Part shown: positions 9,243 through 17,810 of the stretch, one piece after another
Layout of the letters: every line of letters begins with the position of its first letter
Position numbering within the stretch: position 1 is the stretch's first letter
Assembly (NCBI RefSeq): GCF_000526795.1
Contig: NZ_JAGT01000001.1
Span: 62,001 to 126,000, forward strand
DNA length: 64,000 nucleotides
Direction: 5' to 3'
Source of the DNA: Ruminococcus flavefaciens AE3010
Lineage (GTDB): Bacteria; Bacillota; Clostridia; Oscillospirales; Ruminococcaceae
Program-made: the position numbers and the translations under genes
Notes under the pieces: generated by a model
The model's database searches: none
The model's input: the letters and a program-made list of their open reading frames with translations, nothing else
What the model was told of the DNA's origin: nothing

Positions 9243-10790
9243 ATGATGATAAAAAGTAAGGTAGTCCGTGATACGCTGCTGCTCACAGTAATGCAGCTAT
9301 TTCTCGACTGTGCAGCACTTCTGCTCAATGTATTCATAACCAGACAGCTTGGCACATCTGCAATTGGCATACTGAGCCTTATGGGCTCTTTCCTCGGACT
9401 GGCGGGGATACTCTCCAACGGCAACGCCTTTCTCTGCACAAGCCGTCTCGTGTCCGAGGAGCTTGGCAAGCCCTGCGGCGACCCAAACCGAATACTCGGC
9501 TACGCTGTGAAGCTCTGCCTGCTGCTGAGCTCCGTTGTATCAGCAGGTGTGATAATTCTTGCGGAGCCTATCAGCCGCCGTTTTTTCAGCGGCGCCCATA
9601 TGACCGCAGCCCTGCGTCTCATGCCCCTTGCACTGGTGACAGGAGCTGTGTCCGCTTGCCTGAAAGGCTACTTCAATGCGGCGCGAAGGGCTGGAGTAAC
9701 GGCAGCAGGTGATATAGCCGAATTCATCACCAGATGCGGAGTTATCGTTGCTGCTACTTGCGCTGTCGGGAGCTATACAGAGGATATAGTCTGCGGTATA
9801 ATGATAGGCGGCATTATCGCAGGCAATACAATGTCCCTCTGCTTACTGGCAGCAGCTTACATAAAGCTAAGGACAAAGGGTACAGGGAAATGCTCCCTGA
9901 GCTTTCGGCAGTATGCCGCTTTTTCCTTTCCCATAATGGGCGGCAGTGTACTTACGGCTGTGCTGAGCAGTACAAATGATGCGCTTATACCCATATGTCT
10001 GCGGCAGTTCGGAGACTCGGCAGGGGACGCCCTTGGAAAATTCGGAGTTTTTGAGGCAATAGTCATACCTGCGCTTTTCTTTCCGTCGGTGGTATTATGC
10101 TCCATGTCGGGCATAATAGTCAGTGAGACAGCCCGTGCAAAGGCCGCGGACAACATCACTCGCATAAAAGGCTTCACGGAGCGCATTAAGGCGTGGACGC
10201 TGATGTTCTCGGTCTTTGCAGCGGCTGTGCTCATGCGCTTCGGCAGTCAGATAGGGGAGCTTCTCGGCGGCGGTGAGCTTGCAGGCACCATGATAACCAT
10301 TATTGCTCCCGTTGTACCGTTTATCTATATGGAGATAGTCCTTGAAGCCATAATCAAAGGACTTGGGCTTCAAAGCTTTTCGTCGGCGAATTATCTTGCG
10401 GAGTATGTCATAAGGATAGCCGCAGTTCTTATCCTTGTGCCGAAAATCGGCTTTTACGGCATTGTTGTCTCTTACTATGCAAGCAACATCTTTGGAAACA
10501 GTATGCGTTTCTTAAAGGTAACAAAAGCTGCCAAAGCTCGGCGGGCACTTTGTGGAACATTGATTTTGCCCGTAATACTGGCGTTTGCGTCGATGTCAGC
10601 TGGAGAGGCCGTTACTCGTCTTGCAGGGCTCGATCTGAGAAAGCTCCATGTTATGCTGTTTTTCGGACTTGTCTGGGGAGCAGTATACTTCGGCGTTTTC
10701 TGCGCATTGGGAAAAGTAAGGCTAATTAGTAAATGCGGAGAAGACCTTTTTGTGGATAATACACAACAAACAGTTGAACGCATATTATAA
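9243..10790 (+). CDS. SpoVB-like oligosaccharide/lipid flippase (MOP superfamily)
   Basis: A 515-residue integral membrane protein with about 12-14 hydrophobic segments and the MATE-like polysaccharide synthase fold. The length, N-terminal GTSAIGILSL-type segment and overall pattern fit the SpoVB/MurJ-like branch that flips lipid-linked precursors across the cytoplasmic membrane. It could equally be a capsule or teichoic-acid flippase, so no gene symbol is given. CGGAGGA at 9233-9239 supports ATG 9243. It sits between two terminator or promoter boundaries and is probably transcribed alone. Confidence 0.8.
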   Translation: MMIKSKVVRDTLLLTVMQLFLDCAALLLNVFITRQLGTSAIGILSLMGSFLGLAGILSNGNAFLCTSRLVSEELGKPCGDPNRILGYAVKLCLLLSSVVSAGVIILAEPISRRFFSGAHMTAALRLMPLALVTGAVSACLKGYFNAARRAGVTAAGDIAEFITRCGVIVAATCAVGSYTEDIVCGIMIGGIIAGNTMSLCLLAAAYIKLRTKGTGKCSLSFRQYAAFSFPIMGGSVLTAVLSSTNDALIPICLRQFGDSAGDALGKFGVFEAIVIPALFFPSVVLCSMSGIIVSETARAKAADNITRIKGFTERIKAWTLMFSVFAAAVLMRFGSQIGELLGGGELAGTMITIIAPVVPFIYMEIVLEAIIKGLGLQSFSSANYLAEYVIRIAAVLILVPKIGFYGIVVSYYASNIFGNSMRFLKVTKAAKARRALCGTLILPVILAFASMSAGEAVTRLAGLDLRKLHVMLFFGLVWGAVYFGVFCALGKVRLISKCGEDLFVDNTQQTVERIL

Positions 10791-10814
10791 AATGTAGAAA
10801 ATTTTATGTTAGTA

Positions 10815-10843
10815 TTGCAATTTTTTTATTAATGAATTATAAT
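10815..10843 (+). promoter_or_regulatory. sigma-A promoter of the EF-G-like gene
   Basis: TTGCAA (10815-10820) and TATAAT (10838-10843) are separated by exactly 17 bp, about 55 bases ahead of the EF-G-like start codon. Confidence 0.8.
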
Positions 10844-10898
10844 ATTTGTATGCCGTGAATATCAGACGGATAAACCAATTAAGAGGAGAAACTTTGTC

Positions 10899-12980
10899 AT
10901 GAAAGAATACGATGTAAACAAGGTGAAAAACATAGCATTTGCAGGCCATAACGGCTCGGGAAAAACTTCTCTTGCAGAAGCGATACTCTATAAGGCAGGA
11001 GCTTCCGACCGTCTTGGAAAGACTGCTGACGGCACAACAGTTTGCGATTACGATCCTGAGGAGATCAAGAGACAGATTTCGATAGGAACATCTCTTGCTG
11101 CCTTTGAATATAACGATCTTAAAGTTAATCTGCTCGATACACCCGGTCTGTTCGACTTTGCAGCCGAGATGATCGAGGGTATCAGAGCTTCCGATACTGT
11201 TATGATAACCGTTTCCGCCAAGTCCGGCGTTAAGGTCGGCGCAAGAAAGGCTTACGAGGAGGCTGTAAAGCAGGGGAAGTCAAAGATGTTCGTCGTTACC
11301 AAGATAGACGACAAGGACGCTAATTTCTTCAACGTGCTCACAGAGCTCAAGACTGTTTTCGGTCCTACAGTTTGCCCTGTAGTCGTACCTGTTGTAAGTA
11401 ACGGTCAGATAGTGGAGTACGTTAATCTCATTGAGATGAAGTGCTATAAATATGACGGCAAGGGCAACGCTGTTGAGACAGAGATGCCTACAGCCGAGAT
11501 ATCCGAAAAGTTCGAGTACCGTATCGAGGGTCTTGTTGCAGCCGTTTCAGAGGCTGTTGCAGAGACTTCCGAGGAGCTTATGGAGAAGTTCTTCGAGGGA
11601 GAAGCTTTCACTCAGAAGGAGCTTATCGACGGTATCCACGACGGTATGAACAGAGGTATCATCACTCCTGTAGTCTGCACATCTGCTGCTGATCTTGGCG
11701 GTATTGATATGCTCCTTAAGGAGATCGAGCTTCTTCTCCCGTCACCAAACGAGGTGTTCGCAGCAGAAGCTTACACTCCCACACAGGACGTTGTGGAGGT
11801 AAAGTGCGACGTTAACGATCCGCTTTCAGCCTTTGTTTTCAAGACAGTTGCCGACCCATTCGTAGGCAAGATGTCATTTATAAGAGTTATGTCAGGCATG
11901 CTTTCTGCCAACAGTGATGTTATGAACTCCACTACAGGCAGCGCAGAAAAGATAGGCAAGCTCTATTCGCTCTGCGGCAAGAAGCAGACAGAAGTACCTG
12001 CTGCTTATGCAGGCGATATCGTTGTAGCTTCCAAGATCTCTGCCAATACGGGAGATACTATCGCAGATTCTTCAAGGATCGTCGAGTTCGGCAAAATGGA
12101 ATTCCCGAGACCCTGCTACTCAATGGCTGTAAAGGCTAAGGCACAGGGCGACGAGGCTAAGATTTCCACAAGCATGCAGCGTCTTATCGAAGAGGATCCT
12201 ACTCTCACATACGAGCAGGACGAGACTACAAAGGAGCAGATACTCAGCGGTCTCGGCGAGCAGCACATCGAAGTTGCAGCTGCCAAGCTCAAGACAAAGT
12301 TCGGCGTTGAGGTAAACCTTACAGTTCCCAAGATAGCTTACAAGGAGACTATCCGCAAGAAGGTAAAGGTCCAGGGACGTCATAAGAAGCAGTCGGGCGG
12401 TCACGGTCAGTTCGGTGACGTTTGGATAGAGTTCGAGCCATGTGTAAGCGATACACTTGTATTCGAGGAGAAGATATTCGGCGGCGCTGTTCCGAAGAAC
12501 TACTTCCCTGCAGTACAGAAGGGACTTGAAGAGAGCGTTAAGAAGGGTGTTCTTGCAGGCTGCCCCGTTGTGGGACTTAAAGCTATACTGGTGGACGGTT
12601 CTTACCACCCTGTTGACTCGTCGGAAATGGCATTCAAGACTGCCGCTTCAATTGCATACAAGGAAGGTCTGAGACAGGCTGACCCCGTTATGCTGGAGCC
12701 TATCGGCGACCTCAAGGTAACAGCTCCCGACGATAACACAGGTGATATAATGGGCGAGCTCAACAAGCGCAGAGGCAGAGTTCTCGGCATGGAGCCTGTT
12801 GGCAGCGGTATCACACTGATACAGGCAGAGGTGCCTATGCGTGAGATGCACGACTTCGCAATGTATCTCCGTCAGACCACAAGAGGCATGGGCAGCTTTA
12901 CTCTGGATTTCGTAAGATATGAGCAGCTTCCTGCAAATCTTCTTGCTGAGGTAATCTCGTCTGTAGGAAATGTTGAATAA
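10899..12980 (+). CDS. elongation factor G-like translational GTPase (divergent paralogue)
   Basis: All five EF-G domains are recognisable over 693 residues. G1 is GHNGSGKT near residues 17-24, G3 is DTPG near residue 80, and domain IV carries GGHGQFGDV and HPVDSSEMAFK, followed by a complete domain V. Two conserved positions differ from canonical EF-G. The catalytic His of DTPGHVDF is replaced by Leu (DTPGLFDF), and the G4 NKxD motif reads TKID. These are features of EF-G-like paralogues, which may act in recycling or as accessory factors and not as the main translocase. AGGAG lies about 11 bases before the ATG. It has its own promoter and terminator and is not in an rpsL-rpsG-fusA-tuf cluster, which also argues for a paralogue. 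Confidence 0.9.
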   Translation: MKEYDVNKVKNIAFAGHNGSGKTSLAEAILYKAGASDRLGKTADGTTVCDYDPEEIKRQISIGTSLAAFEYNDLKVNLLDTPGLFDFAAEMIEGIRASDTVMITVSAKSGVKVGARKAYEEAVKQGKSKMFVVTKIDDKDANFFNVLTELKTVFGPTVCPVVVPVVSNGQIVEYVNLIEMKCYKYDGKGNAVETEMPTAEISEKFEYRIEGLVAAVSEAVAETSEELMEKFFEGEAFTQKELIDGIHDGMNRGIITPVVCTSAADLGGIDMLLKEIELLLPSPNEVFAAEAYTPTQDVVEVKCDVNDPLSAFVFKTVADPFVGKMSFIRVMSGMLSANSDVMNSTTGSAEKIGKLYSLCGKKQTEVPAAYAGDIVVASKISANTGDTIADSSRIVEFGKMEFPRPCYSMAVKAKAQGDEAKISTSMQRLIEEDPTLTYEQDETTKEQILSGLGEQHIEVAAAKLKTKFGVEVNLTVPKIAYKETIRKKVKVQGRHKKQSGGHGQFGDVWIEFEPCVSDTLVFEEKIFGGAVPKNYFPAVQKGLEESVKKGVLAGCPVVGLKAILVDGSYHPVDSSEMAFKTAASIAYKEGLRQADPVMLEPIGDLKVTAPDDNTGDIMGELNKRRGRVLGMEPVGSGITLIQAEVPMREMHDFAMYLRQTTRGMGSFTLDFVRYEQLPANLLAEVISSVGNVE

Positions 12981-12989
12981 GTAATAACA

Positions 12990-13018
12990 GCGGCTGCCGC
13001 AGTTGCGGCAGCCGTTTC
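12990..13018 (+). terminator. intrinsic terminator
   Basis: A CGGCTGCCGCA/TGCGGCAGCCG stem with a two-base loop ends the EF-G-like gene; the T tract is short. Confidence 0.75.
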
Positions 13019-13054
13019 ATAATAACTGTTCCTGTTTACTTAGGGGGAGTAAAT

Positions 13055-14125
13055 ATGAGGAAAACAAAGAGTAAAAAGCGGAAGATACTTGCTGCAATTG
13101 TTCTGTTTATCGTTATATCCATAGCTGCGGCGTTTGTCATAACCTGTGTGGAGATGAACAAGAACTTCGGGCGGGGAGATTATCCCGAAAAGCGTTTTGC
13201 GGCTACGTATTTCTACGACCACTACGAAAACGACTATCCTCGTCAGGAGGTCAGCTTCCTCTCAGGGGAAAACACCCTTAAAGGCTACATCTATGGGGGC
13301 GACAACGACAGGGGACTTATCGTTTTTGCTCACGGTATAGGCGGCGGTCACGAGTATTATCTGAAGCTGCTGACCAAGCTTGTGGACTGCGGCTGGTGTG
13401 TGTTCGCATACGATGCCACAGGCAGTGGAAACAGTGAGGGTGAGAGCTCAAACGGTCTTGCTCAGTCAGTCATAGACCTTGACCTTGCTTTTGATTTTGC
13501 GGAGAGCGACCCGCAGCTTGGCAATATGGATACATATGTACTCGGTCACAGCTGGGGAGGCTATGCGGCGGCAGCTGTACTGAATTTCGACCACGATATA
13601 AAGGGCTGTGTTACCATGTCGGGCTATAATACGCCCTATGAGGAGCTTGCAGACTCATGCGACAGTATGTACGGCAAGGCCGGAGTTCTTCTTTATCCCT
13701 TTGTGTGGACATATAATAAGATGAAGTTCGGCAAGGACTCCTCATGGTCGGCAGTGGACGGCATAAACAAGTCGGATATCCCAGTGCTTGTTATTCACGG
13801 TGATAACGATGAGACCATAAGCTATGAAAGTGCTGCAATTATAGCTCACAGGGACGAGATAACAAATCCCAATGTTGAATACAAGGTGTTCACCGAGGAG
13901 GGCAGAAACGGTCATAACACCTACTTTTACACTCCCGAATACAGGGATTACAAGAAAAACGTTCTTACTCCGAGAACCGATGCTCTCAGAGAAAAGTACG
14001 GCAATGATATCCCAAGTGAAGAATGGGAGAAGTACTACAGCGACATTGACAAGGAGCTGTACAACGGCTTTAATCAGGAGATTATCGACCTTATCAATGA
14101 TTTTTTCACTAAATGTGCTGTATAA
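13055..14125 (+). CDS. membrane-anchored alpha/beta hydrolase
   Basis: A 356-residue serine hydrolase. An N-terminal basic stretch and one transmembrane helix (residues about 10-30) place the catalytic domain outside the membrane. The nucleophile elbow is GHSWGGY, the oxyanion segment is FAHGIGGGH, the likely acid is in VIHGDNDE, and the His is in GRNGHNT. AGGGGGAG at 13040-13047 supports ATG 13055. The substrate is unknown; relatives are peptidase, esterase or lipase-like. It lies between two terminators. Confidence 0.85.
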   Translation: MRKTKSKKRKILAAIVLFIVISIAAAFVITCVEMNKNFGRGDYPEKRFAATYFYDHYENDYPRQEVSFLSGENTLKGYIYGGDNDRGLIVFAHGIGGGHEYYLKLLTKLVDCGWCVFAYDATGSGNSEGESSNGLAQSVIDLDLAFDFAESDPQLGNMDTYVLGHSWGGYAAAAVLNFDHDIKGCVTMSGYNTPYEELADSCDSMYGKAGVLLYPFVWTYNKMKFGKDSSWSAVDGINKSDIPVLVIHGDNDETISYESAAIIAHRDEITNPNVEYKVFTEEGRNGHNTYFYTPEYRDYKKNVLTPRTDALREKYGNDIPSEEWEKYYSDIDKELYNGFNQEIIDLINDFFTKCAV

Positions 14126-14131
14126 AAGCTT

Positions 14132-14160
14132 ACGGCTGCGGTTTATCCGCAGCCGTTTTT
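14132..14160 (+). terminator. intrinsic terminator
   Basis: An ACGGCTGCGG/CCGCAGCCGT stem followed by five T residues ends the hydrolase gene. Confidence 0.9.
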
Positions 14161-14175
14161 GCGTCTAAATAGGAC

Positions 14176-14204
14176 TTGATTTATTATTGTCAATGTGCTA
14201 TAAT
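14176..14204 (+). promoter_or_regulatory. sigma-A promoter of the G3E GTPase operon
   Basis: TTGATT (14176-14181) and TATAAT (14199-14204) are 17 bp apart, with an extended -10 TG. A TTATTAT/ATAATAA dyad spans the spacer and -10. It could be a regulator site, but it does not match a Zur consensus well enough to name. Confidence 0.8.
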
Positions 14205-14241
14205 AATTTCTGAACGATTTTTTAGAAAGAAGTGTTTTTAC

Positions 14242-15366
14242 ATGACAAAAATAACTATTTTCTCGGGCTTTCTCGGCGCAGGAAAGACCACTCTCATAAA
14301 GAAGCTCATTCAGGAGGGCTATAAAGGCGAAAAGCTCGTTCTTATCGAGAATGAGTTCGGTCAGATAGGTATCGACGGCGGCTTCTTACAGGACGCAGGC
14401 GTTGAGATAACCGAAATGAACTCGGGCTGCATCTGCTGCAGTCTCGTTGGCGACTTCGGCAAGGCTCTGGAAAAGGTGCTTGCTGACTATGCTCCCGACC
14501 GTATCCTTATCGAGCCTTCGGGCGTTGGCAAGCTCAGCGACGTTATCCGCGCTGTTCAGAACATCAATGCTCACGACGTTGAGCTTGACGGCTTCACAAC
14601 TGTTGTTGACGCAAAGAAGTACAAGATGTACATGAAGAACTTCGGCGAGTTCTTCGACAATCAGATAACCTATGCAAGCTGCCTTATCCTCAGCCATACA
14701 AGCGGCCTTTCACAGGACAAGCTTGACGAGTGCGTAAAGAGCCTACGCGAGAAGAATCCCGCTGCTCCTATCGTTACTACAGAGTGGGACGAGCTCACAG
14801 GTCAGCAGCTTGTTGACGCTATGACACAGAAGAACACTCTTGATGACGAGCTCAAGGAGCTCCTTGAAGAAGCTGCACATCACGATCATGAGCATCATCA
14901 TCACGACCATGATCATGAGGAGCATGAGCATCATCATCACGACCATGATCATGAGGAGCATGAGCATCATCATCACGACCATGATCACGATGAACATGAA
15001 CACCACCACGACCACGGTCCCGACTGCACCTGCGGCTGCCATGACCATGACCATGACCACGATCACGAACATCATCACCACCACCATGCTGACGATGTGT
15101 TCACAAGCTGGGGCAGAGAGACTACAAGAGCTTATACTCAGGAGGAGATCACCAACGCTCTCAATGCTCTCGGCGACGAGGAGAAGTACGGTATGATACT
15201 CCGTGCAAAGGGTATCGTTGCAGGTACTGACGGTCAGTGGATACACTATGACTATGTTCCCGGTGTGCCCGATGTCCGCACAGGAAGTGCAGGCACTATC
15301 GGCAGACTCTGCGTTATCGGCTCAAAGATAAATGAAGAAGCTATTGCAGAGCTCTTCAATGCCTGA
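14242..15366 (+). CDS. G3E (COG0523/CobW-like) metal-chaperone GTPase with His-rich segment
   Basis: The P-loop is GFLGAGKTT (residues 9-17), and the family CxCC metal motif is C63-I-C65-C66. A CobW C-terminal domain closes the 374-residue protein. Residues about 210-290 are an extreme His/Asp/Glu tract with three near-identical DHDHEEHEHHHH-type repeats and a CTCGC metal-binding patch, pointing to Zn or Ni handling. The usual NKxD guanine motif is not evident; LSHTSG occupies its place. ATG 14242 is chosen because it follows the promoter and an AGAAAG ribosome site; the upstream extension would contain the promoter. It forms an operon with the next GTPase-like gene. Confidence 0.88.
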   Translation: MTKITIFSGFLGAGKTTLIKKLIQEGYKGEKLVLIENEFGQIGIDGGFLQDAGVEITEMNSGCICCSLVGDFGKALEKVLADYAPDRILIEPSGVGKLSDVIRAVQNINAHDVELDGFTTVVDAKKYKMYMKNFGEFFDNQITYASCLILSHTSGLSQDKLDECVKSLREKNPAAPIVTTEWDELTGQQLVDAMTQKNTLDDELKELLEEAAHHDHEHHHHDHDHEEHEHHHHDHDHEEHEHHHHDHDHDEHEHHHDHGPDCTCGCHDHDHDHDHEHHHHHHADDVFTSWGRETTRAYTQEEITNALNALGDEEKYGMILRAKGIVAGTDGQWIHYDYVPGVPDVRTGSAGTIGRLCVIGSKINEEAIAELFNA

Positions 15367-15383
15367 GGAAAGGAGCATTTGCT

Positions 15384-16340
15384 GTGTCTGATCAGAATGA
15401 ATTGATACCCATATATCTGTTCCTCGGCTTCCTTGAATCGGGAAAGACCAAGTTTATACAGGAGACATTGGAGGACAAGCGCTTCAACAAGGGCGAGAAA
15501 ACTCTGCTCCTTATATGCGAAGAGGGTATAGAGGAGTACGATATCTCCCGCATGCCGAAGAAAAACGTAATTACACATGTTATTGACGATAAGTCGGAGT
15601 TCACTATGGAGAACTTCACCAAGATACTCAATGACAGCGGCGCCGAGCGCGTTGTTGTCGAGTACAACGGTATGTGGCTCATGGACGACTTCTACAAGGC
15701 AATGCCCGATGAGACCACTATCGCTCAGGTAATGTGCTTCGTTGATGCAACAACCTTCAACAACTACAATGCCAATATGCGCAGTCTTGTGGTGGATAAG
15801 TTCAACGCAACTGAAATGGTGGTCTTCAACCGCTTTGACCCTAAGTCCGACCCCAACGAGTACCACAAGGTGGTAAGAGGTGTAAGCAGACGTGCCGAGA
15901 TAGTATACGAGTATACAGACGGTAAGGTGGCTTATGACGATATCGAGGACCCGCTTCCCTTTGATGTGGAGGCTGACGAGATAACCCTTGAGGACAAGGA
16001 CTTCGCGCTGTGGTACAGGGATATCATGGAGGAGCCATTTAAGTACGACGGCAAGACCATGACCTTCAAGGCGCTGACTGCCAAGAACGAGAAGTTCCCC
16101 ATAAATACTTTTGCTGTGGGACGTCATATCATGACCTGCTGTGTGGAGGATATACAGTACTGCTGGCTGGTTGCTCAGTATGAGGACGGTGCAGAGCCTG
16201 CAAATAAGCAGTGGATAACTGTTTCGGGCAAAATAAGCGTTCAGAAGCACAAGCTCTACCGCGGAAAGGGACCTGTTCTTCTTGTGAGAAGCATTGAAAA
16301 GGCAGAGGCTCCCGAGCAGCCTGTGGCTACATTCTATTGA
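15384..16340 (+). CDS. G3E-type GTPase fused to a DUF1980/YcgQ-like domain
   Basis: The N-terminal half (residues 10-190) is G3E-like, with P-loop GFLESGKT and an NRFD guanine motif, but it lacks a CxCC motif. The C-terminal 120 residues contain VGRHIMTCCVEDIQ and an OB-like tail, resembling the conserved C-terminal domain of the TIGR03943/DUF1980 (YcgQ) family, which is associated with the Zn/G3E regulon in bacilli. The start is GTG 15384 after AGGAAAGGAG. It lies 17 bases downstream of the His-rich GTPase, so the two probably cooperate in metal allocation. The fusion assignment is from motif recognition, not a search. Confidence 0.75.
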   Translation: MSDQNELIPIYLFLGFLESGKTKFIQETLEDKRFNKGEKTLLLICEEGIEEYDISRMPKKNVITHVIDDKSEFTMENFTKILNDSGAERVVVEYNGMWLMDDFYKAMPDETTIAQVMCFVDATTFNNYNANMRSLVVDKFNATEMVVFNRFDPKSDPNEYHKVVRGVSRRAEIVYEYTDGKVAYDDIEDPLPFDVEADEITLEDKDFALWYRDIMEEPFKYDGKTMTFKALTAKNEKFPINTFAVGRHIMTCCVEDIQYCWLVAQYEDGAEPANKQWITVSGKISVQKHKLYRGKGPVLLVRSIEKAEAPEQPVATFY

Positions 16341-16343
16341 TAA

Positions 16344-16369
16344 AAATGCTCCCTTAAAAGGGAGCATTT
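16344..16369. terminator. bidirectional intrinsic terminator
   Basis: An AAATGCTCCC/GGGAGCATTT stem is flanked by T-rich sequence on the right and A-rich sequence on the left. It serves the GTPase operon (plus) and the converging anti-sigma gene (minus). Confidence 0.85.
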
Positions 16370-16372
16370 CTT

Positions 16373-17164
16373 TTACTCTGTTTTTAGTCCACTGTAATCA
16401 TAAGGTTTAATAACTATATCTTTATCTTTACAATGTATTTTAAGTGTTATATTCTTTTCTGTATCGAATTTTTCGAGGGAATAAGAAAAATGCTGGATCT
16501 TTTCTTTATTTTGAATAATATTATCCTTATCCTGTCCGAATCGCAGACATGGACGGAATTCAGCTATTTCACAATTTGTGTAATCATGTTTGACCTTTAC
16601 TGTTTTGAAAGCAGTTTCTACATGGACGGCAACATCAACCCATCCCCATTGTAAGACTTTACCGCTTGCAGGAACAGGTTCGCCCTTTTCATCAAGCAGT
16701 TTTTCGCCGTTTACATATACACAGTTGTTTACCTTATCTATTGTAATATCTTTTTCTTCTTTTTTAAAAAATGGATAGGAGCGTAGCACTAAAACATTTT
16801 CAGGGCTTGGGTAAACATATTTTACACCTCTGATATTTAAGTTTGTTTCAATTGTTATCTGGTCAGAAGAAGCAAGTTTAGGGTGCGCGCAGAAAAGTTC
16901 ATAGACCGTGCCTAAAGAAATTATGAATAAGAGCAGCAAAGCTATCAGTAATTTATTGAGCCCCAGTCTTATTTTTACTTTTTTCATGGGTTCTATATTT
17001 TTTGAAGCAGTATCAAGGCTTATATAATCATATTTCATATCTTCATACACTTTTTGGCATTCAGTACATTTGATAATATGTTTTTCAACTTCTTGCTTGC
17101 TTACATCTGAAAGTGCGTTATCACAATACAAAGGAAGCAGGTCTTTTATTATCTCACATTTCAT
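16373..17164 (-). CDS. zinc-finger anti-sigma factor (zf-HC2 type)
   Basis: The N-terminus is a classical anti-sigma zinc finger: H28 followed by CTEC (residues 32-35), preceded by C3 and C14 (MKCEIIKDLLPLYCDNAL). One transmembrane helix lies near residues 70-90 and a 170-residue extracytoplasmic region follows. It should sequester the sigma factor encoded upstream. Its ribosome site lies in the last codons of the sigma gene and only four bases separate the two genes, so they are co-translated. Its signal is unknown. Confidence 0.85.
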   Translation of the reverse strand: MKCEIIKDLLPLYCDNALSDVSKQEVEKHIIKCTECQKVYEDMKYDYISLDTASKNIEPMKKVKIRLGLNKLLIALLLLFIISLGTVYELFCAHPKLASSDQITIETNLNIRGVKYVYPSPENVLVLRSYPFFKKEEKDITIDKVNNCVYVNGEKLLDEKGEPVPASGKVLQWGWVDVAVHVETAFKTVKVKHDYTNCEIAEFRPCLRFGQDKDNIIQNKEKIQHFSYSLEKFDTEKNITLKIHCKDKDIVIKPYDYSGLKTE

Positions 17165-17168
17165 AATA

Positions 17169-17654
17169 TTACTCCTTTCTTAGCTTTTGTTTTGCGCGGT
17201 AATATGTCACTCTTGCCCAGCTCCCGTTCTTACCGAAAAGCTGTCCTATCTCTTCAAAAGTCATTGCTCCTGTTGCTCTGAGAAGAATTATTTCTTTTTC
17301 GCGTTCGGGAAGCTCGTGTATCTGTTTCAGTATATACATCTTTGTATCAGCGCTTTCTGTCTGTTCATCAGGCGGTACGATACTTATGTCAAGAGCGTTC
17401 ATATCAGGCTCACAGTAAGCAGAAGGGTGATACTTGCAGCGTTTTAGCTCCTTGAACCATAGATTTTTAGCTATCTGGCAGAGCCATGTACAGACAGAGC
17501 ATTTGTTATTGAATTTATCGAGTGAACGCAGAGCTTGAAGAAATGTTTCCTGAGTAAGATCCTGAGCAATATCGGGGGCGCGGGTTAAACTTATAAGATA
17601 GGCATAAACCTTCTGACCATATTTCTGATAATAATCTTCGATCTCTTTTTTCAT
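17169..17654 (-). CDS. ECF RNA polymerase sigma factor
   Basis: A 161-residue sigma-70 family protein with region 2 (AQDLTQETFLQALRSL) and region 4 (EREKEIILLRATGAMTFEEIGQLFG) helix-turn-helix. ATG 17654 is preferred to the upstream in-frame ATG because GAAAGGAGTG lies 7 bases before it. The partner anti-sigma gene follows immediately. The pair is flanked by terminators and forms one regulatory module. Confidence 0.9.
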   Translation of the reverse strand: MKKEIEDYYQKYGQKVYAYLISLTRAPDIAQDLTQETFLQALRSLDKFNNKCSVCTWLCQIAKNLWFKELKRCKYHPSAYCEPDMNALDISIVPPDEQTESADTKMYILKQIHELPEREKEIILLRATGAMTFEEIGQLFGKNGSWARVTYYRAKQKLRKE

Positions 17655-17733
17655 CTGTATCACTCCTTTCTTACTTTTCAAATACTTCTGTAGTTTAGTA
17701 GCCTGAGACAGAAAAACGTTACATATTTGTTAT

Positions 17734-17767
17734 AAAAAAACACCGAGCCCGAAAATTGAGCTCGGTG
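17734..17767 (-). terminator. intrinsic terminator of the metal ATPase gene
   Basis: Read on the minus strand, a CACCGAGC/GCTCGGTG stem is followed by seven T residues, about 45 bases past the ATPase stop. Confidence 0.9.
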
Positions 17768-17810
17768 ATCTATTATAATTATAATCCATAATATAGATAA
17801 TGGCAAGAGA

